Positions 40,452 to 50,583 of a stretch of 64,000 nucleotides of DNA are shown here, piece after piece (positions within the stretch are counted from its first letter, which is position 1; the number at the start of each line of letters is the position of its first letter). Made by a program: the position numbers and the translations under genes. The stretch lies in assembly GCF_018364065.1 (NCBI RefSeq), contig NZ_JAGZMO010000005.1:62001-126000 (forward strand), written 5' to 3'. This DNA comes from Veillonella sp. (GTDB taxonomy: Bacteria; Bacillota; Negativicutes; Veillonellales; Veillonellaceae). The notes below the pieces were generated by a model. The model made no database searches and was not told the DNA's origin. It worked only from the letters and a program-made list of their open reading frames with translations.

Positions 40452-42782
40452 TTAAAAAATTCCTTTAAAATAATGTCCTCTGGTGATTGGCAGATTCTCA
40501 TTCTTTGGCGGTACCGGTGCGCTTCCATCCAAAATGTTCACATAGGCGCTCACAGTATCCTTAATCCATTCTTTACTCTGCTGACGTCCGTCAATAATCC
40601 ACACACCAATAGGCCAGCGTTTTAATTCCGGCACATAAGCGCGCATGTCCAGCATGCGGCTGTTCATAATATGCATACGGCAATACGGATCGGTGCGCAA
40701 TGGGAATAATTCGCCAAAGCGATCGCGCAAGGCGTAATTATCTTTCAAACAAGGGGCCGGACAATTTGCTTTTTCCCCGGTTCCGGCAAAGCTGCTGATA
40801 GCACAGTACTCGGAGATCATCAATTCCGTTAAACCGTGAACAACAGCAGCAATGGATATAGAGGACTGTTTGGCAATCTGTCCGATTTGCTTCAAGGTCA
40901 ATTCCTGAGACAATACAACTTCACTGAGTCCCAGTTCAGCCATCTGAGTTACGGATTCCGTATTGAAGAGTTGCAAGCTGCTTTCCCCTTCAACAGGCCC
41001 CTTATAGCCCAATTCAGCTAACCATTCCAGGGCTCCCAGGAAGTGAATGCCGATGGCACCAGGCTGCGCGTCCATAATCTGTTTGAGCGTTTCCTTATAT
41101 CGATCGGCTTCCTGCTCCTTCACCACGCGCGGTGTGCTGAGTGTACAAACGACACCGGCCTCGTTGCAAAGTGCAACCACATCCTTATACACTTGAGGTT
41201 CGTAAGGTCTTCTTTGCAAGCGATCCCCACCGAAGATAATCTTAGTTGCACCGCTTTCAATGGCCGGCTTTACCTGCCAAAGCTCATCCAGTTGAGCCGC
41301 TATAACAGGCAATGAGTTAGAGCCCTGCTTAGCGTTAGCTGTGTGCTCAAAATCAGATGCTTGATTAAATTTAGATACTTGCTTAGCATTACCGAACTGC
41401 AAAGTCAACGGTAACGGTGTTTTTTCTGTATATAAAGCAATTTTATGTTCAATGCGTTCCAATGTATCTTGCATTGCATTAACATGGCGTTCGATTAATG
41501 CGTCTTCCAAACGACTCACCATGTGGCGACGCATTTGGTTCAACACGCTGGACGGCCACATATACGGTCCGTCAGGAATATAAAGGGAATCCAGTTCAAA
41601 TACGGTAGTTCCCAAACGGCCGATTTGTTCAGCGACTTTTTCCTGAGATGTAGGCGTTTTACGGGCAGTCTGCAATGTATAGTCTTCCGCCTCTACCGTT
41701 ACGGTAATCGTTTCGTCCGCCGTCACATTGAGTAAGGCGGTTAACGTCGGTACAGCACCTTCCTGGCCGTCTAAATACACGTTGATTTTGTACTTCCGTT
41801 CAAAATCCTGCAGATTATCCCAAACCGTAGTTTTCGGGCCTCCTTCGGCCGGTCCGATACGTTTGCCCCGATTGCCCGGAGCCACCGCCGTAATCATCTG
41901 ACGACTCATCGTATTATCTAAATAGTCCGTTGAGAAACCGCGATTAAATCCGGCTTTCAAGTGTTCCTGATCGCCCTTCACCGTCTTACCGGCCCGGTCG
42001 ATAATTTGACGATACGTGCCGATAACTTCCTTTACATAGGACGCTTTTTTCATACGTCCTTCTACCTTAAAGGAAGCCACGCCTGCCGCTAAGAGCTCCG
42101 CCATGTGTTCACTGTAGTTCAAATCCTTCGGACTCATAATATACATTTCATCCGCCGCATTTACCACTTCTTTGCCATCTTTCAACAATTCATATGGCAA
42201 ACGGCAAGGTTGCGCACAGGCACCGCGGTTACCGCTGCGGCCGCCGATAAAGCTGCTCATGAGGCACTGGCCGGAGTAGCATACGCAGAGTGCGCCGTGT
42301 ACGAAGACTTCAATCTCCGCTTCCGCGTGTTTACAAATATATTCAATTTCAGAGAGGCTCATTTCACGAGCCAATACAACACGGGTGAAACCCATGCGCT
42401 CCAAAAACTTAACTGTCCCTAAATTAGTGGCGGTCAGCTGTGTACTGCCGTGCAGATGCAATTTTGGCGCCACCTGTTTTGCCAAACGGGCTACGGCCAA
42501 ATCCTGCACAATAATGGCGTCAACGCCGATTCGTTCCAAGTCTTGTAAATAAGCACTTAATTCTTTTAACTCCGCATCACCGATCAGAATGTTGACGGTT
42601 ACGAACACGGACACGCCCAACACGTGTGCCAAATGTACGGCTTCACGTAAATTATCTATATCAAAATTGGCTGCACTTGCGCGCGCATTGAACGCCTTGC
42701 CGCCTAAATATATAGCATCAGCCCCTGCTTCCAGGGCAGCTATAAAGTTTTCCGCCGTTCCTGCGGGTGCCAATAATTCCAT
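40452..42782 (-). CDS. U32-family peptidase / RlhA-like protein with DUF3656
   Basis: A 776-residue U32-family protein. The N-terminal TIM-barrel-like part starts MELLAPAGTAENFIAALEAG and contains the U32 signature with clustered cysteines, EVFVHGALCVCYSGQCLMSS then GNRGACAQPCR. A middle DUF3656 region (about 370-460) and a second half with further cysteines (SSFAGTGEKANCPAPCLKD) follow. E. coli RlhA (23S rRNA C2501 hydroxylation) shares this architecture, so an RNA-modifying iron-sulfur protein is more likely than a protease. The ATG at 42782 follows AAGGAGG. First gene of the transcript with mutS2. Confidence 0.88.
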   Translation of the reverse strand: MELLAPAGTAENFIAALEAGADAIYLGGKAFNARASAANFDIDNLREAVHLAHVLGVSVFVTVNILIGDAELKELSAYLQDLERIGVDAIIVQDLAVARLAKQVAPKLHLHGSTQLTATNLGTVKFLERMGFTRVVLAREMSLSEIEYICKHAEAEIEVFVHGALCVCYSGQCLMSSFIGGRSGNRGACAQPCRLPYELLKDGKEVVNAADEMYIMSPKDLNYSEHMAELLAAGVASFKVEGRMKKASYVKEVIGTYRQIIDRAGKTVKGDQEHLKAGFNRGFSTDYLDNTMSRQMITAVAPGNRGKRIGPAEGGPKTTVWDNLQDFERKYKINVYLDGQEGAVPTLTALLNVTADETITVTVEAEDYTLQTARKTPTSQEKVAEQIGRLGTTVFELDSLYIPDGPYMWPSSVLNQMRRHMVSRLEDALIERHVNAMQDTLERIEHKIALYTEKTPLPLTLQFGNAKQVSKFNQASDFEHTANAKQGSNSLPVIAAQLDELWQVKPAIESGATKIIFGGDRLQRRPYEPQVYKDVVALCNEAGVVCTLSTPRVVKEQEADRYKETLKQIMDAQPGAIGIHFLGALEWLAELGYKGPVEGESSLQLFNTESVTQMAELGLSEVVLSQELTLKQIGQIAKQSSISIAAVVHGLTELMISEYCAISSFAGTGEKANCPAPCLKDNYALRDRFGELFPLRTDPYCRMHIMNSRMLDMRAYVPELKRWPIGVWIIDGRQQSKEWIKDTVSAYVNILDGSAPVPPKNENLPITRGHYFKGIF

Positions 42783-42844
42783 GTGCCCTCCTTAAGGGTG
42801 CAAATACAATCAGTCACTCCGTTTCAATAACGCAGTGATGAGAG

Positions 42845-42935
42845 AAATTATATCAATCCGCCTTCTGTCATAAACGATATAAATCATATCATAATCACAG
42901 GGCTTATATTAAATTATATCATATTCTCCTAAATA
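42845..42935 (-). promoter_or_regulatory. Candidate promoter region for the U32-mutS2-PBP-tyrS unit
   Basis: On the minus strand three TGATATRATTT-like strings occur, two containing TATAAT (near 42850 and 42920). Neither has a good -35 at 17 bases, so the exact promoter is uncertain. Confidence 0.35.
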
Positions 42936-42980
42936 ACAAACGCATTAATATAAGAAGCGCGGAGAGTCAATTACATCAAT

Positions 42981-43012
42981 AAAGACTGCGGGCATTTTCG
43001 CCCGCAGTCTTT
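42981..43012 (-). terminator. Terminator after pheT
   Basis: AAAGACTGCGGGC pairs perfectly with GCCCGCAGTCTTT (13 bp, 6-base loop); about 40 bp past the stop. Confidence 0.9.
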
Positions 43013-43049
43013 GCATACTTTATAAAAATATTTTCTTATGAGATTACGC

Positions 43050-45494
43050 TTAACGTAATTTGCAGCCCATTTCATTCAATGTAGCTAAAATTTCGTCGAT
43101 AGCCGGCTGGATATCTTCGTCAGTCAATGTACCGTCATTGCTGCGGAAGGATAAATTGTACGCCAAGCTGCGGAATCCTTTTTCAATGTGTTCCCCTTCG
43201 TACACGTCGAATACGAATGCGCGTTCCAGGAACTGGCCGCCTTTTTCGTAAATAACGCGACTGATAGCTTCGGAGGAAACTGTATTAGGAGCCACGATAG
43301 CAAGGTCACGCGCAGTACCAGGGAATTTACTGATTCCTTCGTACTGCAACTGACCGCGTGTTAAGCCTAAAATAGCGGTTACGTCGATTTCGAAGACATA
43401 TACTTTGCCGCTCAAGTCGTAGTTTTTAACAACTTGTGGATGAAGTTCACCTAATGTGGCAATTACTTGGCCATCTACTACATATTGAGCGCTTACGCCG
43501 GGATGGTAGTAAGGTTCAGTAGTTTCTTCGATGGTTGCTTCCACGCGAAGTGCGCTGAGCACTGCTTCAACCACGCCTTTTACATCGTAGAAGTCAGTTA
43601 CACGCTGTGCTTCGCCCCACTGCATATCATTTACATGACCTGTCATGAGACCGCAAACGGCTTGTTTTTCTACAGGCAATTCGGTCACAGGCAAGCTCTT
43701 TGGATGATAGGTAGCCGCTGTTTCGAACAACCACAAGTCGTGGTTCTTCTGCGCCAAGTTGCGTACTGCTGTATCGAGCATGCTAGGCAACAAGGACGTG
43801 CGCATTACAGGGAAATCTTCAGTGATTGGATTTAAAATTGGCACGGCCACATAACGGCTGTCAGTGGAAGGCAATAATAATTTTTCCAAGCTCTGCGGAT
43901 GCATGAAGCTGAAGCTGATCACTTCACTGAGGCCTTGTGTTACCAACGCATTGCGGATTGCTTTAATAACCTGTTTCTTTTCACTAATTGTACCACTGGA
44001 CAAGTTAGCCCAAGGTGTAGTGGACGGAATGAAATCATAGCCGTAAATACGGGCCACTTCTTCCGCAATGTCAGGCATAGCGGTCACGTCATTGCGCCAG
44101 GATGGAACGTCAACGGTAATGGTTTCACCGTCTTTATGCCAACCGAAGGATAAGGTTGTTAAAATTTCTTCCATGCGGGATTCTTCAATAGCTGTTCCCA
44201 AGTATTTATTGATAGCTTCTGCTGTAAAGCTTACAGTGCGCGCATTTACAGGTGCAGGATATACGTCAATTACGCCGGTATGAACAACTACATTCTCATC
44301 CAACTCTTTCAACAACTGTGCTGCACGGTCCAATGCTTTCGCCGTATATTCCACGTTGATACCGCGTTCAAAACGGCCGGACGCTTCACTGCGCATACCC
44401 AATGCACGAGCGGTACGGCGGATGGACGCAGGTTTAAATACAGCCGCTTCAATAGCGATAGTCGTTGTCTTTTCAGACACTTCGCTGTCAAGGCCGCCCA
44501 TAACACCGGCTACGCCTACAGGGCCTTTAGCATCAGCAATAACGATCATGTCTTCCGTTAATTCACGATCGGTGCCGTCCAATGTTTTAATGACTTCACC
44601 GGCTTTAGCTGCGCGGGCAGTTAAAGAATGACCGGCCAATTGATCGTAATCGTATGTATGCATTGGCTGACCGTATTCAAGCATTACATAGTTGGCAACG
44701 TCAACTACATTGTTGATTGGACGAATGCCGCAGTTGCGCAAACGGTTCTGCAACCACAATGGAGATGGTTTTACCGTAAGATTGGAAACGATACGGCCCA
44801 TGAAACGCTGGCAAAGTTCAGCATCATCAATGGCGATGGTCAATTCATCGGCCACATTGGCGCCGGTTTCTTCTACGGAAACAGCCGGTTCTTTAGAGGC
44901 TTCGCCGGTCATAACCGCGAACTCACGGCTCAAGCCGATCATGGAGAAACAGTCTGCACGGTTCGGAGTCAATTCGAATTCGTACACAGTGTCATTTAAC
45001 ATCAATGCGTCGCGAATGTCTAAGCCGATAGGCGTTCCTTCAGGCAAGATGTAAATGCCTTCCGCTTCACCGGGTACCACTAAATCTTTAGGAATACCCA
45101 ATTCCGCTACGGAGCAGAACATGCCTTCGGAGACTTCGCCGCGCAATTTACCTTTTTTAATTTCTGTACCGTCCGCTAAACGGGATTTGTGGTACGCCAC
45201 AGGCACGACCTGACCGACAGCTACGTTAGTAGCGGCTGTTACGATCTGTTTCGTAATTTCTTCCTGTGTTTTATCGTCCAGGCAAGCTACCTGGCAAACC
45301 TGTAATTTATCTGCATCAGGGTGTTTTGTAATTTCTACAATTTTACCTGTGTAAATCTTTTTTAAGCCCGGATCCACGGAAATTACTTCTTCCACCGGAA
45401 TCCCTGCTTTAGTCAATGTGTCCGCCAATTCCTGAGCAGGTTTTGTTGTATCAACAGGCACATAGTCCTTCATCCATGTTAAACTAGCTTTCAT
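43050..45494 (-). CDS. pheT: Phenylalanyl-tRNA synthetase beta subunit
   Basis: An 814-residue subunit of the alpha2-beta2 enzyme. N-terminal EMAP-like tRNA-binding domain (about 40-150, YTGKIVEITKHPDADKLQV), B3/B4 editing domain, B5 domain, the catalytic-like fold, and a C-terminal FDX-ACB anticodon-binding domain (SKFPGTARDLAIVAP onward). The ATG at 45494 follows AGGAGG by 8 bases and lies 12 bp after pheS. Controlled with pheS by the upstream T-box. Confidence 0.97.
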   Translation of the reverse strand: MKASLTWMKDYVPVDTTKPAQELADTLTKAGIPVEEVISVDPGLKKIYTGKIVEITKHPDADKLQVCQVACLDDKTQEEITKQIVTAATNVAVGQVVPVAYHKSRLADGTEIKKGKLRGEVSEGMFCSVAELGIPKDLVVPGEAEGIYILPEGTPIGLDIRDALMLNDTVYEFELTPNRADCFSMIGLSREFAVMTGEASKEPAVSVEETGANVADELTIAIDDAELCQRFMGRIVSNLTVKPSPLWLQNRLRNCGIRPINNVVDVANYVMLEYGQPMHTYDYDQLAGHSLTARAAKAGEVIKTLDGTDRELTEDMIVIADAKGPVGVAGVMGGLDSEVSEKTTTIAIEAAVFKPASIRRTARALGMRSEASGRFERGINVEYTAKALDRAAQLLKELDENVVVHTGVIDVYPAPVNARTVSFTAEAINKYLGTAIEESRMEEILTTLSFGWHKDGETITVDVPSWRNDVTAMPDIAEEVARIYGYDFIPSTTPWANLSSGTISEKKQVIKAIRNALVTQGLSEVISFSFMHPQSLEKLLLPSTDSRYVAVPILNPITEDFPVMRTSLLPSMLDTAVRNLAQKNHDLWLFETAATYHPKSLPVTELPVEKQAVCGLMTGHVNDMQWGEAQRVTDFYDVKGVVEAVLSALRVEATIEETTEPYYHPGVSAQYVVDGQVIATLGELHPQVVKNYDLSGKVYVFEIDVTAILGLTRGQLQYEGISKFPGTARDLAIVAPNTVSSEAISRVIYEKGGQFLERAFVFDVYEGEHIEKGFRSLAYNLSFRSNDGTLTDEDIQPAIDEILATLNEMGCKLR

Positions 45495-45506
45495 CCTTAC
45501 TACCTC

Positions 45507-46529
45507 CTAAAACTGCTTCAAGAAACGAACGTCATCTTCGTAGAACAAGCGCAAGTCGCCAATTCCGTAGAGCAACATGGCAATACGTTCAACGCCCATG
45601 CCGAACGCAAAGCCCTGTACTTCATCAGGATTGTAACCGTTAATGCGCAATACTTCCGGATGAACCATACCGCAACCTAAGATTTCCAACCAACCGGTAT
45701 GGGAGCAAACGCGGCAGCCTTCACCGTGACACATGCAGCAGGAAATATCAACTTCCGCACTTGGTTCCGTGAACGGGAAGAAGCTTGTACGGAAACGAAC
45801 TTTCGTATCTTCGCCGAATACGTGGCGCAAGAACACTTCCAAGGTGCCTTTTAAGTCTGCAAAGGTGATGCCTTTGTCGACTACGAGGCCTTCTACCTGG
45901 TGGAATACAGGCGAATGTGTTGCGTCATAGTCCCAGCGATATACTTTGCCCGGTGCAATCATGCGTACAGGGCTATTAGGTTCCTGACTCTGCAAGGTAC
46001 GAGCCTGTACCGGAGATGTATGGGTACGAAGTAAAATATTTTCAGTAATGTAGAAGGAGTCCTGCATATCGCGAGCCGGATGGTCTGCAGGCAAGTTCAA
46101 GCATTCGAAGTTAAAATGATCGCTTTCAATTTCAGGACCTTCCGCAACGGTGTAGCCCATTTTCATAAAGAAAGTTTCAATCATTTCATTAACAGCCGTT
46201 AAAGGATGTACGTGGCCCTGGCGTTTGCTGCGGCCCGGTAATGTAATATCGATTTTTTCAGCACTCAGTTTGGCAGCCAATTCTTTCGCTTCCAACTGTT
46301 TCTGCACGTCGTCCATCAAAGCTTCCAATTCTTGACGAACAGTGTTCACCAACGCGCCCATGCGAGGACGTTCTTCCGGTGATAATTTGCCCAACCCTTT
46401 TAACAGTGCGGTGAGCTCACCTTTTTTACCTAAATACTTAACGCGTACTTCCTGCAGTTTTGGCAATGCATCAACATCGCTAATCAATGCCTTGGCCTGC
46501 TCTTTTAATGCCTGTAATGTCTCTTCCAT
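45507..46529 (-). CDS. pheS: Phenylalanyl-tRNA synthetase alpha subunit
   Basis: A 340-residue catalytic subunit charging tRNA-Phe. N-terminal coiled coil (about 1-90) followed by the class II core: motif 2 region VRFRTSFFPFTEPSAEVDI, a CCMCHGEGCRVC cysteine cluster typical of bacterial PheS, and motif 3 GMGVERIAMLLYG. The ATG at 46529 follows GGAGG by 8 bases. First gene of the pheST operon. Confidence 0.97.
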   Translation of the reverse strand: MEETLQALKEQAKALISDVDALPKLQEVRVKYLGKKGELTALLKGLGKLSPEERPRMGALVNTVRQELEALMDDVQKQLEAKELAAKLSAEKIDITLPGRSKRQGHVHPLTAVNEMIETFFMKMGYTVAEGPEIESDHFNFECLNLPADHPARDMQDSFYITENILLRTHTSPVQARTLQSQEPNSPVRMIAPGKVYRWDYDATHSPVFHQVEGLVVDKGITFADLKGTLEVFLRHVFGEDTKVRFRTSFFPFTEPSAEVDISCCMCHGEGCRVCSHTGWLEILGCGMVHPEVLRINGYNPDEVQGFAFGMGVERIAMLLYGIGDLRLFYEDDVRFLKQF

Positions 46530-46544
46530 GCCATTAGCCTCCTA

Positions 46545-46850
46545 ATAAAAATAAACCTCCGCCCCGGCAAGGGGCGAAGGTTCTATAAACTCGCGGTACC
46601 ACCCTAATTAGTACTCAAACGCCTTAACGCGGCTACACGATGAATCTACTGTTAATTCAATCCATGACTCCAAAAGGAAAAGCACTTTCTATCTAATTTA
46701 CGAAGCTCACACCATCACTTCGCTCTCTGAAAAATTACGTATAGAATGCCGATTTTATCATCGCCATATTCAGTAATTTACGCTAACTGATTAGCTATTA
46801 CTGTATGAAATTGTACATGCACGAAGCAACATTTGTATGTTCCATGCACC
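46545..46850 (-). promoter_or_regulatory. T-box leader of pheST, with terminator
   Basis: Minus strand. The conserved T-box core AGGGTGGTACCGCG (about 46591-46605) is present, as is the stem I AGAGAGC...GGTG pattern near 46700-46730. A terminator, AACCTTCGCCCC / GGGGCGGAGGTT with a T-rich tail (46545-46582), competes with the antiterminator. Uncharged tRNA binding should favour readthrough into pheS. A UUC (Phe) triplet occurs near 46680, in the region where the specifier is expected, but I have not folded the leader. Confidence 0.93.
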
Positions 46851-46858
46851 TATTGCAT

Positions 46859-46887
46859 AGTATACCAAGTCTTTTTTGCCTTGTCAA
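46859..46887 (-). promoter_or_regulatory. Promoter for the pheST T-box transcript
   Basis: Perfect TTGACA (46882-46887) and TATACT (46859-46864) with a 17-base spacer, just before the T-box leader. Confidence 0.88.
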
Positions 46888-46924
46888 AAGAAAAGTGGGC
46901 AGAAACAGTTATTTTACTGTATTC

Positions 46925-47377
46925 TTACTTTTCCTCCGTCCAAGGCAGGTCAGGCAGTTCAAATTCCCCGATAACGAAGAACGTACCGCTCCCCATGTAT
47001 AAGAGTTGCCCCTTCTCATCGTAAATTCGATTGGTGAGAACCATAGTACTGCGTCCGTTATGCTCCACCTGCGCTTCACCATAAAGCACATTGCCCAAAG
47101 CGGTTGTTTTGATGAAGTTCCCCTTCAATTCGAGAGTAACTACTTTTTTACGCAGTGAAAAACAGGATACGCCCATAAGTATGTCGGAGAACGTAGCATA
47201 TACACCGCCGTGAATAGCCCCTTTAAAATTAACATGACGCTGCGGATTCGTGGTAAACTCCATCTTCACATGACCCGGTTCGGCATGTGTCATCACGTAA
47301 TCATGGGACCAGTCGAATGTATTCGTTTCCCTCATATTGTTGAAAAAATCCAGCATTGTACGCATCTCTTTTGGCAT
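46925..47377 (-). CDS. PaaI-like hotdog thioesterase
   Basis: A 150-residue single hotdog-fold protein of the PaaI/YdiI acyl-CoA thioesterase family. The motif FKGAIHGGVYATFSDILMG (about 52-70) carries the HGG and catalytic Asp positions. Substrate unknown; relatives act on aromatic or 1,4-dihydroxy-2-naphthoyl-CoA. The ATG at 47377 follows GGAGGTG. It lies between the efflux operon terminator and the pheST promoter. Confidence 0.87.
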   Translation of the reverse strand: MPKEMRTMLDFFNNMRETNTFDWSHDYVMTHAEPGHVKMEFTTNPQRHVNFKGAIHGGVYATFSDILMGVSCFSLRKKVVTLELKGNFIKTTALGNVLYGEAQVEHNGRSTMVLTNRIYDEKGQLLYMGSGTFFVIGEFELPDLPWTEEK

Positions 47378-47486
47378 AAAAGCACCTCCGGACTCACGTA
47401 ATACACAAAACAGTAGATGTAATTCCCATCAAATAATTGTAAAACATCTGTGATGAATATAAAGCAAATAAACAAGTATATAAGTA

Positions 47487-47511
47487 GGACTCGCGCACGA
47501 GTCGCGAGCCC
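47487..47511 (-). terminator. Terminator after the MacB-like permease
   Basis: CTCGCG/CGCGAG with flanking GG/CC pairs form a GC-rich stem; on the minus strand a TACTTATATACTT tail follows. It lies 12 bp past the permease stop. Confidence 0.65.
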
Positions 47512-47522
47512 TTCAAGTTGTC

Positions 47523-48737
47523 TTATTCGTAATGCAATGCATCGATCGGGTTCAACTTAGCCGCTTTACGCGCCGGGTAGAGCCCGAAGATTAAACCGAT
47601 GGCCATGGAGAATCCGAAGGATAAGAGAATCGGTCCCATGGATATAACGGTCTTCATGCTTGTAAGCGCCGCTATGGCCTTTGAAGCGCCGATGCCGAGG
47701 ACAATACCGATGGCACCGCCCACCAAGCTGATTACGACCGCTTCGATGAGGAACTGCATAACGATGGTTCGATACGTAGCCCCCAACGCCTTACGTACAC
47801 CGATTTCTCGCGTACGTTCTGTAACGGACACGAGCATGATGTTCATGATGCCGATACCGCCAACAACTAAGGAAATCGCCGCTACGGATCCGAGGAACAT
47901 TGTCATGGTCGCCGTAGTTTCTTCCATGGTTGCCATGATGGTCGCCATGTTACGTACGTTGAAATCATCCAATTCAGGATTTTTTATATTATGACGTACG
48001 CGCAAAATATTTTCCACGTCCGTTTGCAAACGGTTCAAGTCCTGACCGTCTTTACCTTTAATATAAATCATGCGCAAGTAGTCAACGCCTTGCAAACGTT
48101 CCATACCGGTTGTATACGGAATGAACACAATATCGTCCTGGTCATTACCGAAGCTGCCGGAGCCCTTCGCATTAAGTACGCCGATAATTTTATACGGATT
48201 GTTCTTAATACGAATATCTTTACCTACCGGATCTTCGTCGCCAAACAAGTTTGTCGCAACCGTATTACCGATAACGGCTACACGTTCGCGTCGTTCCACT
48301 TGAGCGTCCGTAATAAAACGACCGGATTTAACGGACCAGTTATTAATATCCTGGAAGTTGGAGCTTACGCCCTGCACGGAAGTAGTCCAGTTTTTGTTCG
48401 TATAAATTACAACATAACTGTTGCCGGCCGATACAGGCGATACCAGGTCAACACCGTCAAGATGGGAAATGGCTGTATAGTCAGCTAACTTCAGTGTTTT
48501 CTGCGAGTCAGCTGTCGGTCTTACGCCCGGAGTACGAGGCGCACCCGGATATACCATGAGCAAGTTACTGCCCAAGCTGGAGATGGAGTCCTGAATCTGA
48601 CTGCGCACACCATAACCGATGGATACGAGCGCAATTACGGCTGCTACGCCGATAATGATGCCCAACATGGTGAGCAGCGAGCGCATTTTATTGGCCACAA
48701 TGGACGACCAGGCCATCAAAAATCCTTCTTTATACAT
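47523..48737 (-). CDS. MacB/FtsX-family ABC transporter permease
   Basis: A 404-residue permease of the type VII ABC transporter family: an N-terminal transmembrane helix (about 20-45), a large extracytoplasmic MacB-PCD domain (about 50-270) and three C-terminal helices in the FtsX domain, with TERTREIGVRKALGA and NPIDALHYE at the end as hallmarks. Unlike E. coli MacB, the ATPase is a separate protein, as in YknYZ. The ATG at 48737 overlaps the ATPase stop by 8 bases and has GGAGGG upstream. Works with the ATPase and MacA-like adaptor to push substrates (macrolides, peptides or lipids) toward an outer-membrane channel not found in this window. Confidence 0.93.
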   Translation of the reverse strand: MYKEGFLMAWSSIVANKMRSLLTMLGIIIGVAAVIALVSIGYGVRSQIQDSISSLGSNLLMVYPGAPRTPGVRPTADSQKTLKLADYTAISHLDGVDLVSPVSAGNSYVVIYTNKNWTTSVQGVSSNFQDINNWSVKSGRFITDAQVERRERVAVIGNTVATNLFGDEDPVGKDIRIKNNPYKIIGVLNAKGSGSFGNDQDDIVFIPYTTGMERLQGVDYLRMIYIKGKDGQDLNRLQTDVENILRVRHNIKNPELDDFNVRNMATIMATMEETTATMTMFLGSVAAISLVVGGIGIMNIMLVSVTERTREIGVRKALGATYRTIVMQFLIEAVVISLVGGAIGIVLGIGASKAIAALTSMKTVISMGPILLSFGFSMAIGLIFGLYPARKAAKLNPIDALHYE

Positions 48738-49497
48738 GGCCGGACCCTCCTTGTTCGTTTATTGAGTTATTTTCTGTAGTTACAGCGCGAGCTTTTAACC
48801 CTGCCATATTCGGATTTTGTCTATCTTCCACGATGAGACCGTCACGCAATACAATATTGCGGCTTGCATAGGTGGCAATGTCCGGTTCATGGGTAACCAG
48901 AATAATGGTACGTCCTTCTTTATACAGGTTCGTGAAAATATCCATTACGTCCACGCTGGACTTGGAGTCCAAGTTCCCTGTCGGTTCGTCCGCCATGATA
49001 ATGGACGGATCGTTCGCCAACGCACGAGCGATGGCTACACGCTGTCTTTGACCGCCGGATAATTCCGCAGGTAAATGGTCTAAGCGATCGCCCAGACCCA
49101 AAGCGGTGAGCAGCTCCGCCGCCCGTTCTTTGCGCTCCTGTTTTTTCACGCCCGCATAAACCATCGGTAACGCCACATTGTCCTGCGCTGTCAATTTAGG
49201 CAGCAGGTTAAAACTTTGGAATACGAATCCGATACGCTTGTTGCGCACGAAAGCCAATTCGTCATCATTTAACGTAGCCACTTCTTCGCCGTCAAGTTTA
49301 TACGAGCCGGATGTAGGTCGGTCAAGACAACCTAAAATGTTCATAAAGGTGGATTTACCGGACCCGGACGGACCCATGATAGAAGTAAACTCCCCTTCGT
49401 AAATGGAAAGGTCAATGCCGTGCAATACGGGTACGACAAGCTTTCCGTTTACATATGTTTTAGTGATACCTTCCAAGGTAATTACGGCTTCTTTCAT
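48730..49497 (-). CDS. MacB/LolD-type ABC transporter ATPase
   Basis: A 255-residue nucleotide-binding subunit. Walker A GPSGSGKST (near residue 42), Q-loop, signature LSGGQRQRVAIARAL, Walker B IIMADEPTGNLDS and a switch His in THEPDIA are intact. A polar C-terminal tail of about 30 residues lies beyond the family core. The ATG at 49497 follows AGGAGG by 8 bases. Between the adaptor and permease genes of one operon. Confidence 0.95.
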   Translation of the reverse strand: MKEAVITLEGITKTYVNGKLVVPVLHGIDLSIYEGEFTSIMGPSGSGKSTFMNILGCLDRPTSGSYKLDGEEVATLNDDELAFVRNKRIGFVFQSFNLLPKLTAQDNVALPMVYAGVKKQERKERAAELLTALGLGDRLDHLPAELSGGQRQRVAIARALANDPSIIMADEPTGNLDSKSSVDVMDIFTNLYKEGRTIILVTHEPDIATYASRNIVLRDGLIVEDRQNPNMAGLKARAVTTENNSINEQGGSGHV

Positions 49498-49509
49498 AGT
49501 TACCGCCTC

Positions 49510-50583
49510 CTAAAACATAGGACCGCCTGACGATGCTTTCTTCGTACTTGTACTTACATCGCCACTCACTACAATTTCGTCGCCTTCGTTCAAACCTTTA
49601 GTAATCTGAATAGTAGTATCACCGGTAATACCTGTAGTAACGCTGGTTCTTTCAGGTTGACCGTTTTTAATTACATATACGTATTCGCCCACTTTATCTG
49701 TACGTACTGCGGCCAATGGAACAACTAATACATTAGTCTGTTCATCGCCGTAAATCGTAGCACGTGCCGTCATAGTTGGGAAGAAGTCGGATGCTTCAGA
49801 GCTAGGGATAGCAACCTTCACTGTGTAATACACAACAGTGGAGCTGGTTGTCCCCATGTTACCTTTTGTACCTAAGGAAATGTCGCTTACAGTACCGGTA
49901 TAGGTTTTACCCGGATGGGCGTCAACAGTGAACTCTACTTTGGCCCCTTTTCTAATGCTGCCAATATCTGTTTCGTCCACAGTGAGGTAAATTTCCAAAT
50001 TGCTCAAATCGGCCACAGTGGCGATGATCATCTGCGTGGAAATACCTGTACTGATTGTTTGGCCCACTTTCAATGGTGTACCGATAACAGTACCGTCCAT
50101 TGGTGAAGTAATTGTGGAATCATTTAAAACAGCTTCCGACTTGTTGTATGCCGCTAATGCTTTTTCATAAGCTTCACGGGCATTGTCATAGGCTTGTTGT
50201 GAAATTGCGCCTTGAGATAACAACACTTCGTAACGGTCTAAGTTGACCTTTGTTGTATCCAAGGAAGCCTTTGCATCATCCACTGCAGCCTGCAACTGAC
50301 GTGAGTCGATAGTAGCAATAACTTGCCCTTTTGTTACATGTTGGTTTTCTTTTACAAGCACAGATTCGAGCATCCCCGCTACGTTTGTAGAAATATCTAC
50401 ATAGTTAACCGGGTTGATGGTCCCTGTTGCTGTAATAATTGTGGAAATGTTACCGCGCTCTACCTTCCCCGTAGTATAGCTCTGCTGCACAGTGCTATGG
50501 GATGATTTATAGTAGTACGCGCCAACTCCGATAAGGATTAATATGACTGCTATAATCCCCCAAAATTTACGATTTCGCCACAT
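49510..50583 (-). CDS. MacA-like periplasmic adaptor (membrane fusion protein)
   Basis: A 357-residue adaptor: N-terminal membrane anchor (about 7-25), barrel-sandwich (lipoyl) halves around a helical hairpin (ESVLVKENQHVTKGQVIATIDSRQL, coiled coil about 85-150), beta-barrel and membrane-proximal domains (MTARATIYGDEQTNVLVVPLAAV). This matches MacA. It bridges the inner-membrane ABC transporter to a TolC-type channel. The ATG at 50583 follows AAGGAG. First gene of the operon; a TATAAT about 60 bp upstream (near 50634) with a weak -35 may be its promoter. Confidence 0.93.
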   Translation of the reverse strand: MWRNRKFWGIIAVILILIGVGAYYYKSSHSTVQQSYTTGKVERGNISTIITATGTINPVNYVDISTNVAGMLESVLVKENQHVTKGQVIATIDSRQLQAAVDDAKASLDTTKVNLDRYEVLLSQGAISQQAYDNAREAYEKALAAYNKSEAVLNDSTITSPMDGTVIGTPLKVGQTISTGISTQMIIATVADLSNLEIYLTVDETDIGSIRKGAKVEFTVDAHPGKTYTGTVSDISLGTKGNMGTTSSTVVYYTVKVAIPSSEASDFFPTMTARATIYGDEQTNVLVVPLAAVRTDKVGEYVYVIKNGQPERTSVTTGITGDTTIQITKGLNEGDEIVVSGDVSTSTKKASSGGPMF